DNA of 62,379 bases from Candidatus Nomurabacteria bacterium (GCA_031275815.1 JAISOF010000002.1:1-62379); one strand, 5' to 3'; positions 29,590-37,754 are shown, numbered from the stretch's first letter. A program made the numbers and translations. Notes: generated by a model not told the origin, from the letters alone.

Positions 29590-29627
29590 AGGTGTTGGTG
29601 CCTAACACCAATTGAACTTTTTTTTGA
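29590..29627 (+). terminator. Possible terminator before the small Cys-rich gene
   Basis: GGTGTT and AACACC form a 6-bp stem with a 7-nt loop, followed after AATTGAAC by a run of T. Confidence 0.4.
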
Positions 29628-29644
29628 GAAAGGTGGTGATATGC

Positions 29645-29833
29645 TTGGCAAGCGGAAGCAACTGCAAGGCAACAGGACTCGATCGTAGGTATTGCTACTG
29701 CTGGGAGTGCGTTAAGCGACGCAACAATGCGGTGCTTCGTAGCGGTAACAACAACCAAAAGCGCAAGTCCACCAACCCGCACAATGATGGGTTGAAGGGC
29801 AATCGCGGAAACGGCGGGGGCAAAAAGAAATAA
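29645..29833 (+). CDS. Possible small basic zinc-ribbon-like protein
   Basis: 62 residues from TTG 29645 (AAGGTGG upstream). Four cysteines (C7, C17, C19, C22) in an otherwise basic, Asn/Lys/Gly-rich chain suggest a small metal-binding nucleic-acid protein. An ATG at 29641 in another frame would give only 15 residues and stop. The gene is followed by a convincing terminator, which supports a transcribed unit ending here, but the coding assignment is uncertain. Confidence 0.4.
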   Translation: MASGSNCKATGLDRRYCYCWECVKRRNNAVLRSGNNNQKRKSTNPHNDGLKGNRGNGGGKKK

Positions 29834-29853
29834 CCGCCCATCAAAACGACCTT

Positions 29854-29880
29854 AAGCCAAGTCGTAAAACTGGCTTTTTT
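29854..29880 (+). terminator. Rho-independent terminator
   Basis: AAGCCA (29854-29859) and TGGCTT (29871-29876), with an additional bulged AGT/ACT extension, then TTTTTT. Confidence 0.75.
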
Positions 29881-29905
29881 CACATGGAGGTTGTAATATG
29901 GCTTT

Positions 29906-30382
29906 ATGAAATCAGATGAATTGGAAAACCGCAAACTGGAGAAAATGGCTGTTAGCTTAGTTTATCGTGAATCAAATCAGGATGAGATAGCCCTGATTTT
30001 TGGGTTGTGGCCGGTGGTTGCACACCGTTTGGCTACAGGCATGTCTGAGATGTCCGTTGGCAGTATACGTGTGTCAACTGCTGGAATCAACAAATACAGT
30101 GGTTGGTTGGTAATGGGGTTGGAGTTTTTAGTAGAGCGGGGCGCTTGGTCGAAAGCTAACATTGAAAGGAGGGTCGAAGAAATAATCAACGAGTTGGATT
30201 TTGACGAACACAACATCCAAAAATACACCGACTGCTTGATTAATCTATTTACTTTTCCGCCACTCTATTTTGAACTAGCCAGCGACCCTTCCATAAAACA
30301 TTTTAGAGAAGTATTTACCGTACCCAATACCCGAAGGGTACTCAATAAATTAAAAATAGCAGTTGGAACAGTAGATTTCTAA
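29906..30382 (+). CDS. Hypothetical helical protein in accessory island
   Basis: 158 residues, no recognised family. Soluble and predominantly helical in appearance; a patch IFGLWPVVAHRLATGM near residue 35 could be a DNA-binding helix pair, but this is not diagnostic. The start ATG 29906 lies 6 nt after a TAATAT -10-like box (29894-29899), so the message may be leaderless. The intervening ATG at 29898 stops after three codons. It is followed directly by the truncated repeat copy at 30403-30559. Confidence 0.5.
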   Translation: MKSDELENRKLEKMAVSLVYRESNQDEIALIFGLWPVVAHRLATGMSEMSVGSIRVSTAGINKYSGWLVMGLEFLVERGAWSKANIERRVEEIINELDFDEHNIQKYTDCLINLFTFPPLYFELASDPSIKHFREVFTVPNTRRVLNKLKIAVGTVDF

Positions 30383-30402
30383 AAATTTTTCGCCGTCACT
30401 TT

Positions 30403-30559
30403 GATTGAAGCGAGGAACCGACTGCCACCGGTAACGATTGGCTGGCACGGTTCTGTACCTGTGAATGTGGGGGGGTGCAACAAGAGCGGCAGAGGAAACT
30501 TATCACAACAAAACCGGCAAGTAGAATAAATCCAACAAAGGTGATTATGCAACAAAGCC
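30403..30559 (-). repeat. Dispersed structured repeat, copy 2 (truncated, inverted)
   Basis: Reading the minus strand: GGCTTTGTTGCATAATCACC, TTGTTGG motifs, the CACATTCACAGGTAC block, a TGCCA...TGGCA hairpin and CGGTTCCTCGCTTCAATC, then homology stops in the middle of the 11-bp hairpin found in the other copies. The 3' half is missing. Confidence 0.75.
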
Positions 30560-30640
30560 TAACCTATGTTTGACAATACTGGCGCAAGCGTTCGACCACT
30601 TTTTGCGCACATTTCGCATTACAATTTTTGACATTTCGTG

Positions 30641-30646
30641 TATAAT
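30641..30646 (+). promoter_or_regulatory. -10 box of the gatC operon
   Basis: TATAAT ending 9 nt before ATG 30656; a weak -35 (TTACAA, 30619-30624) is at 16-nt spacing. The leader is only a few nt. Confidence 0.6.
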
Positions 30647-30655
30647 GGAGAGGAC

Positions 30656-30946
30656 ATGAGCGAGATTACAGATTCAGAAATGAAACATTTGGCGGAGTTG
30701 TCCAATTTGTTTTTGGGCGACAAGGAGGCAAAGAGTTTGAAACGGGATTTGACGCGGATTTTGGCTTATATTGACGAGCTGGACGAGGTCGATGTGACGG
30801 GGGTGGAGCCGACTTATCAGGTGTTTGACATGGAAACGGTTTGGCGGGAGGATGAGGAGATTGATTATGGGGTTTCGCGCGTGGAGCTGTTGGAGCTAGC
30901 GGAGCAAGTCAAAGATAATTCGGTGGTGGTGCCAAAGGTGTTATGA
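30656..30946 (+). CDS. gatC: Asp/Glu-tRNA amidotransferase subunit C
   Basis: 96 residues. GatC is the small helical subunit that stabilises GatA within GatCAB, which converts misacylated Glu-tRNA(Gln) or Asp-tRNA(Asn) into the amidated form. The family pattern is visible: MKHLAELSNLFLGD, KSLKRDLTRILAYIDELDEVDVTGVEPTYQ, then WREDEEIDYGVSRVELLELA. ATG 30656 is used since the GTG at 30638 overlaps the -10 box. The stop overlaps the gatA start (ATGA at 30943). Confidence 0.93.
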   Translation: MSEITDSEMKHLAELSNLFLGDKEAKSLKRDLTRILAYIDELDEVDVTGVEPTYQVFDMETVWREDEEIDYGVSRVELLELAEQVKDNSVVVPKVL

Positions 30947-32364
30947 TGAGTGAAAATTGGCGAAAAATACCGGAAATTGTGCGTGACGTGAGGAGTGGCG
31001 CAGTTTCGGCTGTGGAGAACGTTGAGCGGGCTTTGGCGGTGGCGGAATGTTGTAAAAATTACAACATTTTTGTGAGCATAACGAAAGAGCGGGCCCTGCA
31101 AAGGGCGACGGAGATTGACCAGAAAGTGAAAGCTGGCGTGGCGGTCGGAGAGTTGGCGGGGGTGCCATATGTGCTCAAAGATAATTTTTTGGATTTTGGG
31201 GCAAAGACCACTGCGTCCGCGAAGATGTTGGAGGGTTTTGTAGCGCCTTTGCAGGCAACGGCGGTGAAAAAACTGGAGGCGGCGGGTGCGATTTGTATCG
31301 GCAAATCCAACTTGGACGCTTTTGCGCACGGCGGCAGCACGGAAAACTCGTTTTTTGGCGTGACCAAAAACTCCAAAGATACGCGGCGTGTGGCGGGTGG
31401 CTCGTCCGGCGGGTCGGCGGTGGCAGTGGCGCTGGGTGTCGCGCCGTTTGCGCTCGGCACGGACACCGGCGGGTCAATTCGCCAGCCAGCGGCTTTCAAC
31501 GGGGTGATTGGGGTGAAACCTACTTTTGGGTCGGTGTCGCGGTTTGGGGTGGTGGCAATGGCAAGTTCAACGGATACGATTGGGTGTTTTGCAACGAACG
31601 CTTTTGACGCGCGGCTGGTGATGAATGTGATGAGTGGCAAAGATTCTTGGGACTCCACCACGATTGACAACGATTTCATGCGCCACACCAGCCGAAAGTT
31701 GCGGATTGGGGTGATTTTGGATTTCATGACGGATGACGTAGACAGGGAAGTGTTGACTATTGTTGAAAAATATGTTAAAAAGCTTGATAAAAAAGGATAC
31801 GATGTTAAAACCATAAAAATGTCCACGCTAAAATACGCCCTGCCGGTGTATTATGTGGTGGTACCAGCGGAGGTGGCGAGCAATTTGGCACGCTATGACG
31901 GGATTCGCTATGGGCACCGCGCGCGGGTGGCGAAAACTTTGCCGGAGATTTATGGACACAGCCGCGACGAGGGGTTTATGCCGGAAAATAAGCGTCGGGT
32001 TTTGATTGGCAATTTTGTGCTATCCAGTGGTTTTTTTGACGCGTATTATCTGAAAGCGCAAAAGGTGCGCACGTTGATTATCGAGGAATACCGGAAGGCT
32101 TTTGCCAAGTTTGATGTGCTCCTTTGTCCGACCACGCCGACGCCGGCGTTCAAGATTGGCGAGAAAACTGACGACCCCGTGAAGATGTATCTGGAAGATG
32201 TGATGACCGTGCCGCCGAGTTTGGCGGGGTTGCCGGCGGTTTCAGTGCCGGCGGGGCGCACCAAGAGCGGTTTGGATGTGGGGGTGCAGTTGATTGGTGC
32301 ACGGGGGTCGGACGCTGTGATTTTGACGCTAGCGGAGCAGATGGAGGATTATGGAGAGCAGTAA
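30943..32364 (+). CDS. gatA: Asp/Glu-tRNA amidotransferase subunit A
   Basis: 473 residues. Amidase-signature glutaminase subunit supplying ammonia to GatB. The catalytic Lys lies in GVPYVLKDN, and the Ser-cisSer pair in VAGGSSGGSAVAVALG and FALGTDTGGSIRQPAAFNG. Full length for the family. The start overlaps gatC by 4 nt; a second ATG follows at once at 30946. Downstream the operon continues with three small genes before gatB, an unusual order. Confidence 0.95.
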   Translation: MMSENWRKIPEIVRDVRSGAVSAVENVERALAVAECCKNYNIFVSITKERALQRATEIDQKVKAGVAVGELAGVPYVLKDNFLDFGAKTTASAKMLEGFVAPLQATAVKKLEAAGAICIGKSNLDAFAHGGSTENSFFGVTKNSKDTRRVAGGSSGGSAVAVALGVAPFALGTDTGGSIRQPAAFNGVIGVKPTFGSVSRFGVVAMASSTDTIGCFATNAFDARLVMNVMSGKDSWDSTTIDNDFMRHTSRKLRIGVILDFMTDDVDREVLTIVEKYVKKLDKKGYDVKTIKMSTLKYALPVYYVVVPAEVASNLARYDGIRYGHRARVAKTLPEIYGHSRDEGFMPENKRRVLIGNFVLSSGFFDAYYLKAQKVRTLIIEEYRKAFAKFDVLLCPTTPTPAFKIGEKTDDPVKMYLEDVMTVPPSLAGLPAVSVPAGRTKSGLDVGVQLIGARGSDAVILTLAEQMEDYGEQ

Positions 32365-32506
32365 CAATTACGACAGTTTGGAGAATATGGCTGGAACATA
32401 TGAAATGGGAGATATGCTCAAAACGGGAGCCATCATCGTAGCTGTAATTATTATTGTTTTTATTTGTTTTATGGTATATAAAAGACTAAAGGATAATAGC
32501 TTATGA
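32351..32506 (+). CDS. Small single-pass membrane protein in the gat operon
   Basis: 51 residues from ATG 32351, inside the gatA 3' end in another frame, with GGAGG 3 nt upstream. An acidic/polar N-terminus (MESSNNYDSLENMAG) is followed by a strong hydrophobic helix (AIIVAVIIIVFICFMVY) and a basic tail (KRLKDNSL), giving an N-out topology by the positive-inside rule. The stop overlaps the next ATG in the ATGA form used throughout this operon, which argues that it is real. Not in any family I know. Confidence 0.65.
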   Translation: MESSNNYDSLENMAGTYEMGDMLKTGAIIVAVIIIVFICFMVYKRLKDNSL

Positions 32507-32922
32507 GTAGTGGATTAATTTTTTTCTTTGTGGCAATTTTGATTGTGGGGGCGCTGTTGTTTTTTGCGATTTCGGCGACCAAGCACAAGGTGGTGGTTTT
32601 GGACAAGGACAAGTATCAGGCGGATTGGTTGGCGATTGAAAATGAATTGATGAAAGAGGACGCAAAAACTTATAATATTGCGGTGCTGGAGGCGGACAAA
32701 CTAGTGGATAAGATTTTGATAGAAATTGGCGCGATTGGCAAGACGATGGGTGAGCGCTTAAAATCGGAAGGCGAGCGCTTTTCCAATCTGAACGGCGTGT
32801 GGTATGTGCACAAATTGCGCAACCAAATCGCGCACGAGCGCGGTTTTTCGGTGTCATACGAGCAGGCGAAACGGTCGCTGTCGGTTTATAAGCAGGCTTT
32901 GCAGGATTTGGGGGCGATATGA
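32503..32922 (+). CDS. Membrane-anchored HEPN-like protein
   Basis: 139 residues: one N-terminal transmembrane helix (about residues 4-24), then a helical cytoplasmic domain. HKLRNQIAHE near the C-terminus gives the R-x4-H motif of HEPN domains, which is the RNase active site in many toxin and defence HEPN proteins but is structural in others. Segments such as ALxEADKLVDKIL and MGERLKSEGERFSN occur in a family I recall as widespread in CPR genomes without a function. Overlaps neighbours on both sides by 4 nt. A role linked to tRNA or translation stress is suggested only by context. Confidence 0.65.
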   Translation: MSSGLIFFFVAILIVGALLFFAISATKHKVVVLDKDKYQADWLAIENELMKEDAKTYNIAVLEADKLVDKILIEIGAIGKTMGERLKSEGERFSNLNGVWYVHKLRNQIAHERGFSVSYEQAKRSLSVYKQALQDLGAI

Positions 32923-33764
32923 AAAATCAGGTGAAATTGTTTGAGCAGCGGGAGGTGCGGAGCGTTTGGGATGAGAGGGAGGAGAAGTGGTGGTTTTCGG
33001 TTTTGGATATTGTGGGTGTTTTGACTGAGAGCCCCAACCCGCGCAAGTATTGGAGCGTGCTCAAAACCCGTCTCAAAAAAGAGGGTAGTCAGTTGACTAC
33101 AAATTGTAGTCAACTGAAATTAACGGCGCGCGATGGCAAGAAATATTTGACCGACGTGATGGACACCGAGCAACTCCTCCGCCTCATCCAATCCATCCCC
33201 AGCAAAAAGGCCGAGCCGTTCAAGCTCTGGCTGGCGAAAGTTGGCAATGAGTTCATTGACGAAGCCATCGACCCTGAACTAGCGATGAACCGCGCGGTGC
33301 GCAACTACCGCAATCTTGGCTACAGCGAAAATTGGATAAATATGCGACTAAAAACCATTGAGGCACGTAAGGCTCTGACCGATGAATGGGACAAAAGTGG
33401 CGTCAAAGAGGGCGCTGGCTATGCCAGCTTGACCGATTTGATGTATCAGACTTGGGCTGGGATGAGGGCGCGGGATTATAAGAAGTACAAAGGGCTGAAG
33501 AAAGAAAACTTGCGCGACAACATGACTAACGCCGAGTTGGTGCTGAATATGCTGGCCGAAGTTGCCGCCACCGAAATCTCGTTGGACGAGCAGCCTGACA
33601 CGCCGAGCCAAAGCGCCAAGATTGCCAAAACTGGCGCGACCGTCGCCAAAAACGCCCGCACGGATTTTGAGCAGAAGCTCGGCCGTAGTTTAATTAGCCC
33701 GCAGAATGCGAAGAGTTTGGGCAAACGAAACAACAAATTCATAAACGACGGAGGTGCAAAATGA
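32919..33764 (+). CDS. DinD/Bro-N family protein
   Basis: 281 residues. The N-terminal half is a Bro-N domain (VRSVWDEREEKWWFSVLDIVGVLTESPNPRKYWSVLKTRL, TDVMDTEQLLRLIQSIPSKKAEPFKLWLAKVG), a DNA-binding module of phage antirepressors; the C-terminal part (YGYSENW-like NLGYSENWINMRLKTIEARKALTDEW, NMTNAELVLNMLAEVAATEIS) follows DinD, the SOS-induced protein of E. coli that inhibits RecA in vitro. The sequence contains a perfect 13-bp palindrome with a 1-nt centre at about 33089-33115. Located between gatA and gatB with 4-nt overlaps on both sides, so it is translated with them. Confidence 0.8.
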   Translation: MKNQVKLFEQREVRSVWDEREEKWWFSVLDIVGVLTESPNPRKYWSVLKTRLKKEGSQLTTNCSQLKLTARDGKKYLTDVMDTEQLLRLIQSIPSKKAEPFKLWLAKVGNEFIDEAIDPELAMNRAVRNYRNLGYSENWINMRLKTIEARKALTDEWDKSGVKEGAGYASLTDLMYQTWAGMRARDYKKYKGLKKENLRDNMTNAELVLNMLAEVAATEISLDEQPDTPSQSAKIAKTGATVAKNARTDFEQKLGRSLISPQNAKSLGKRNNKFINDGGAK

Positions 33765-35254
33765 GTTTAAACAACGTCAACGGACGCGGGTCGGAGGCCT
33801 CGAAAGAGACGGAGAAATATTTAATTTATGGTTATTTGCCGACCATTGGGATTGAGTGCCATGTACAGCTGGCGACCAAGACCAAATTGTTTTCTGGCGC
33901 GGACAATGACGCGCGGGAGGCTGAGCCGAACAGCAAGACTTCGCCAATCGATTTTGCATTGCCGGGCATGTTGCCGGTGTTGAACAAGGAGGCAGTGCGC
34001 CTCGCAGTGCGGTTGGGGTTGGCGCTGAATGCCAAAATCAACTTGCGCAGTCGTTTCGACCGCAAGCATTATTTTTATCCGGATTTGCCGAAAGGCTATC
34101 AAATCTCGCAATTTTATCAGCCGATTATCGGCGCGGGCTGGGTGGACGCGGGCGGGCTGAAAGTGCGCGTGGAACACGCTCATCTTGAGGAGGACGCGGG
34201 TAAGTTGACGCACGTGGGCGGTGCCAGTTTGGTGGATTTGAACCGCGCGGGCACGCCGCTGCTGGAGATTGTTTCAATGCCGGACATGCACTCGGCGGCG
34301 GACGCCAAAGCTTATTGCTTGGAGTTGCAGAGGTTAGCGATTTATGCCGGCGCGTCGGATGCTAATTTGTATTATGGGAACATGCGGTTTGATGTGAATA
34401 TTTCGGTGGCGAAACAGGGCGCGAAAAAGCTGGGGACGCGGGCGGAAATCAAAAATCTCAACTCGTTTCGCAGCGTGGAGCGAGCGGTGGAATATGAGTT
34501 TGAGCGGCAAGTTGAACTGTTGGAAAAGGGTGAAAAAGTCAAGCAAGAAACGCGCGGATGGAGTGAGGCTAAGGGTAAAACTCTGCCCCAGAGAAGCAAG
34601 GAAGAGGCGCAAGATTATCGTTACATGCCGGAGCCGGATGTACCACCGGTGGTTTTGAGCCGGAAGTTTGTGGATGAAATTAAGGCAAATATGCCGCTTT
34701 TGCCTGAAAAACATCGCGCTTGTTGGGCGGAGTTGGGGCTTTCGCAGTCGGTGGTTGAGGCAATTTTGGACAACCTCATCCTTGCGCAAAAATTGACGAC
34801 TGTGATTCAAAAATTGGGTCTGCCAGAAGGCCGCGAAATCGCCAAAATTATCACTAACTGGTTCGCAAATATCCTTTTATCAGAGGAAAATGCCGCGAAA
34901 GATTTTCACCAACTGGAAGTGGAGGCACTGATTGAGCTCGCGGAAATGACGGCGGAAAAACAACTGAACTCCAACTCGGCCAAAGATATTTTGTTGAAAT
35001 TGCTGGACGGCAAGAAGCGTCCAAAAGCGTTGGCGGAAGAGATGAACTTGTTGCAAGTCAGTGATTCTGGCGAGCTGGAAATTATTGTGGACAAAGTTTT
35101 GGGTCTGCCAGAAAGTGCCCAAGCGGTTTCCGATATCAAGGCGGGGCAGATGAAGGCGATTGGGTTTTTGGTGGGGCAAGTGATGAAGGAGAGCAAGGGC
35201 AAGGCCAACCCCAGCGTGGCGAGTGAAATTATCAGGAGGAAAATTAATGATTGA
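33761..35254 (+). CDS. gatB: Asp/Glu-tRNA amidotransferase subunit B
   Basis: 497 residues. GatB binds and phosphorylates the misacylated tRNA and transfers ammonia. Family motifs: IGIECHVQLATKTKLFSG, PGMLPVLNKEAV, FDRKHYFYPDLPKGYQISQ, HLEEDAGKLTH, DLNRAGTPLLEIV, the kinase region NMRFDVNISV and AEIKNLNSFRSVERAVEYE; C-terminal YqeY-like tRNA-binding tail. About 28 extra residues precede the core. Start after GGAGG, overlapping the DinD-like stop by 4 nt. Implies that Gln- or Asn-tRNA is formed by the indirect route. Confidence 0.95.
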   Translation: MSLNNVNGRGSEASKETEKYLIYGYLPTIGIECHVQLATKTKLFSGADNDAREAEPNSKTSPIDFALPGMLPVLNKEAVRLAVRLGLALNAKINLRSRFDRKHYFYPDLPKGYQISQFYQPIIGAGWVDAGGLKVRVEHAHLEEDAGKLTHVGGASLVDLNRAGTPLLEIVSMPDMHSAADAKAYCLELQRLAIYAGASDANLYYGNMRFDVNISVAKQGAKKLGTRAEIKNLNSFRSVERAVEYEFERQVELLEKGEKVKQETRGWSEAKGKTLPQRSKEEAQDYRYMPEPDVPPVVLSRKFVDEIKANMPLLPEKHRACWAELGLSQSVVEAILDNLILAQKLTTVIQKLGLPEGREIAKIITNWFANILLSEENAAKDFHQLEVEALIELAEMTAEKQLNSNSAKDILLKLLDGKKRPKALAEEMNLLQVSDSGELEIIVDKVLGLPESAQAVSDIKAGQMKAIGFLVGQVMKESKGKANPSVASEIIRRKIND

Positions 35255-35269
35255 ACTAAAGGAGAAAAC

Positions 35270-36157
35270 ATGAGCAAATACAAGACACCAACCAAAGCAG
35301 TAATTACCGACGCGGGCTGTGCCAGCCGGTACTTGCCGATTACGAAGACCGTGCCAAAGGCGATGTTGCCGATGGGCAACAAGCCGGTAATGCAACTGGT
35401 CGTGGAGGAGTGTGTGAGTGCGGGGATTCGCGATATTATTATTGTGGCGACACCGGAGGGCAGGGCGATTTATGAGGATTATTTTGGCAATCCGGTGGAA
35501 AAGATTTTACGACAGTTGACATCTCAGGGCAAAGAGGACAGATATGAGTCGGTGAAAGAGGTGTTGGAGTTGGCGAATATTACCGTGATTGAGCAAGACC
35601 CGAAATTGCCGTATGGTAATGGCTCACCGATTGCCAGTGCCCAGTCTTATCTGAACGAGGACGAGGCGTTTGTGGCGCTCTATAGCGATGATTTGATTTT
35701 GGGGACGGGGGATGTGGCGACTTTGATTAAGGCCTATCAGAAAAATCCCGAAGCCAAAGCGGTGATTACGGCGCAGAAAATGCCAGAGGCGGTGTGGAAT
35801 AAATACGGCATGATTGCCTTGAAAGACGCGCAAAAGCGCACGTTGAGCCACATTGTGGAGAAGCCGAAAACGCCGGCGGAGTCGCCGTCCAACTTGACTT
35901 CATACGGGCGGTATCTGTTGACGCCGGAAGTGTTCAAATATTTAGTGCCAAAAAATACAGGGTTGGATGATGAGCTTTGGACGGTGGACGCCATCACCAA
36001 GTTGGCAAAGTCGGGGGATGTTTATGTGGTGAACAGTCGCGGCAAATGGCTGACCACCGGCGACCCGAAGAATTACATGGCGGCGTATTTGCGGTATGTT
36101 TTGGAGCATGAGGATTATGCGGAGGTAGTGAAGGCAACTGTGGGCGAGTATTTGTGA
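35270..36157 (+). CDS. galU: UTP-glucose-1-phosphate uridylyltransferase-like protein
   Basis: 295 residues, matching GalU in order and length: N-terminal nucleotide site, LVVEECVSAGIRDIIIVA, PYGNGSPIASAQSYL, ALYSDDLILG (metal-binding D) and GRYLLTPEVFKYL. It would make UDP-glucose from UTP and glucose-1-phosphate for glycans. The signature loop, normally AAGxGTRxLPxTKxxPKEMLP, reads DAGCASRYLPITKTVPKAMLP: the GxGTR glycine and threonine are changed (GCASR) and the PKE glutamate is Ala. The lysine of TK is retained. Activity may differ. Ribosome site AAAGGAG. Confidence 0.82.
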   Translation: MSKYKTPTKAVITDAGCASRYLPITKTVPKAMLPMGNKPVMQLVVEECVSAGIRDIIIVATPEGRAIYEDYFGNPVEKILRQLTSQGKEDRYESVKEVLELANITVIEQDPKLPYGNGSPIASAQSYLNEDEAFVALYSDDLILGTGDVATLIKAYQKNPEAKAVITAQKMPEAVWNKYGMIALKDAQKRTLSHIVEKPKTPAESPSNLTSYGRYLLTPEVFKYLVPKNTGLDDELWTVDAITKLAKSGDVYVVNSRGKWLTTGDPKNYMAAYLRYVLEHEDYAEVVKATVGEYL

Positions 36158-36181
36158 CTTGTTTCTGCCGTGCAAGTCGTG

Positions 36182-36187
36182 TATGAT
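36182..36187 (+). promoter_or_regulatory. -10 box of tyrS
   Basis: TATGAT, ending 6 nt before ATG 36194, right after the galU stop; implies a leaderless tyrS message. Confidence 0.55.
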
Positions 36188-36193
36188 AGGAGT

Positions 36194-37402
36194 ATGAAGC
36201 TATCAGAAGAGTTAATTTGGCGGGGATTTTTTGCGGAACATACTTTGAAAGACCCCAAAGAGCTTGACCAGCGGTCGCGCAAGTTTTATTTTGGCGCGGA
36301 TCCCAGCGCGGATTCTTTGCAGATTGGCAATCTGGCGGCGCTGATGATGGTGCGGTGTTTTGTGCGGCACGGTTTTGAAGCGTTTTTGTTGGTGGGTGGC
36401 GCGACGGGGCAGATTGGCGACCCAAAGATGAGCGAGGAGCGCCGGTTGAAATCTTTGGACGAGGTGGCGAAAAACAAGCGGGTAATTGCGGGGCAGTTCA
36501 AGATGGTGGCGGGGACGGATTTCACCTTAGTGGATAATTATGATTGGTTCAAAGACATTAATTATATTGAGTTTTTGCGCGAGGTTGGCAAGCAGTTTTC
36601 GATGACGCAACTGCTCGACCGAGAGTTTGTGAAGTCGCGGATTGGTGAGGGCGGCGCGGGGTTGTCGTATGCCGAGTTTTCGTATTCTCTGATGCAGGGG
36701 TATGATTTCTTGCATTTATTCCGCAAATATGGCGTGGACTTGCAGGTGTGTGGCGCGGATCAGTTCGGCAACTGTGTTTCTGGCATTCATTTGATTGACC
36801 GACTGGAGGGCGAAAAGGCTGACGTGTGGTCGTTGCCACTGGTGATTGACAAGTTGTCGGGCAAAAAGTTCGGCAAAAGTGAGGGCAACGCGGTGTGGCT
36901 ATCGGCGGAAAAGACTTCGGTGTTTGATTTTTATCAGTTTTGGCTGAATACGGCGGACGAGAACGTGGAGCAATTTTTGAAGATTTATACTGAACTGGGT
37001 CAGCCGGAGGCTGAAGAACTTTTGGCGGATTTTGCGAAAAACCCCAGTGGTCGAGTGGCGCAAAAACGCTTGGCATACGAGGCCACAAAGATTGTGCACG
37101 GCAAGAAACCAGCGGATAATGTTGTAAAAATTACAACAGTTTTGTTCGGCGGAGGCGAACTGCAAGATTTGAGCAATGATGAGCTGAATCAGCTGGCGCT
37201 GTCGATTCCGACGGCGAAAATTGGCGAAAGTTTGGTGGACATCTTGACGGAAAGTGGGTTGGTCGCGTCGAAAACCGCAGCGCGCAAACAGTTGTCTGGC
37301 GGCGCGATTAGCGTGAATGGCAAAAAAATGCTGGAAGATGGCACGGTCAATGAGCTTGGCCTTGTGAAAAAGGGCAAGAACAAGTTTGTTTTGGTGCGAT
37401 AG
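36194..37402 (+). CDS. tyrS: Tyrosyl-tRNA synthetase
   Basis: 402 residues. Class I synthetase charging tRNA-Tyr. Rossmann domain with the ATP-site segment DPSADSLQIGNL, the tyrosine pocket and GADQFGN, then LPLVIDKLSGKKFGKSEGNAVWL (KFGKS form of KMSKS), the anticodon-binding domain, and a C-terminal S4 RNA-binding domain (KTAARKQLSGGAISVNGKK). Unusual: the HIGH signature is QIGN, with both histidines replaced. The rest, including KFGKS, is normal. ATG 36194 is chosen because the -10 box ends 6 nt upstream; an earlier in-frame start at 36170 lies over the promoter. Confidence 0.92.
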   Translation: MKLSEELIWRGFFAEHTLKDPKELDQRSRKFYFGADPSADSLQIGNLAALMMVRCFVRHGFEAFLLVGGATGQIGDPKMSEERRLKSLDEVAKNKRVIAGQFKMVAGTDFTLVDNYDWFKDINYIEFLREVGKQFSMTQLLDREFVKSRIGEGGAGLSYAEFSYSLMQGYDFLHLFRKYGVDLQVCGADQFGNCVSGIHLIDRLEGEKADVWSLPLVIDKLSGKKFGKSEGNAVWLSAEKTSVFDFYQFWLNTADENVEQFLKIYTELGQPEAEELLADFAKNPSGRVAQKRLAYEATKIVHGKKPADNVVKITTVLFGGGELQDLSNDELNQLALSIPTAKIGESLVDILTESGLVASKTAARKQLSGGAISVNGKKMLEDGTVNELGLVKKGKNKFVLVR

Positions 37403-37463
37403 GTGTCGTTTTTGCTCAGCAAGACCGTAATTGTGGAAATTATCAAGAAAAAATGTTTACAAA

Positions 37464-37485
37464 AAGTTTACCTTATGATAAACTT
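37464..37485 (+). promoter_or_regulatory. Inverted repeat over the toxin-antitoxin promoter
   Basis: AAGTTTA (37464-37470) and TAAACTT (37479-37485) flank and overlap the -10-like TATGAT (37474-37479), directly before the antitoxin ATG at 37491. The position fits autorepression by the antitoxin-toxin complex. Confidence 0.6.
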
Positions 37486-37490
37486 CCATC

Positions 37491-37754
37491 ATGAGTAGTA
37501 TTAACGCAACCAATATTATTAGTTTAAAAGACTTTCGCAACAACGTCCAGAAGTACGCCGACATGGTGGAAGACGGCGACACTTTTGTGGTGATGAAACG
37601 TTCGGAGCCGATTTTTAAGGTTGTTTCGCCGCGAGAAGAGTGGGAAGAGATTGACTTGACGGATGAGAACGATAACGGCATGCCGATAGAGGAGTTTAAG
37701 GCGATTTTGGAAAAAGTTATCGCGGAAGACGAAAATGGCCGACGACACGACTAA
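37491..37754 (+). CDS. Phd/YefM-type antitoxin
   Basis: 87 residues. The N-terminal half (NIISLKDFRNNVQKYADMVEDGDTFVVMKRSEPIFKVVSP) is the Phd/YefM DNA-binding fold; the acidic C-terminal tail (EEIDLTDENDNGMPIEEF, ending AEDENGRRHD) would wrap the toxin. It overlaps the downstream toxin gene by 20 nt. It should neutralise the toxin and repress the operon through the adjacent inverted repeat. Confidence 0.8.
   Translation: MSSINATNIISLKDFRNNVQKYADMVEDGDTFVVMKRSEPIFKVVSPREEWEEIDLTDENDNGMPIEEFKAILEKVIAEDENGRRHD

Noticed and set aside
30638-30656. GTG start six codons upstream for gatC
   Set aside because: It overlaps the -10 box, so it would not be in the transcript.
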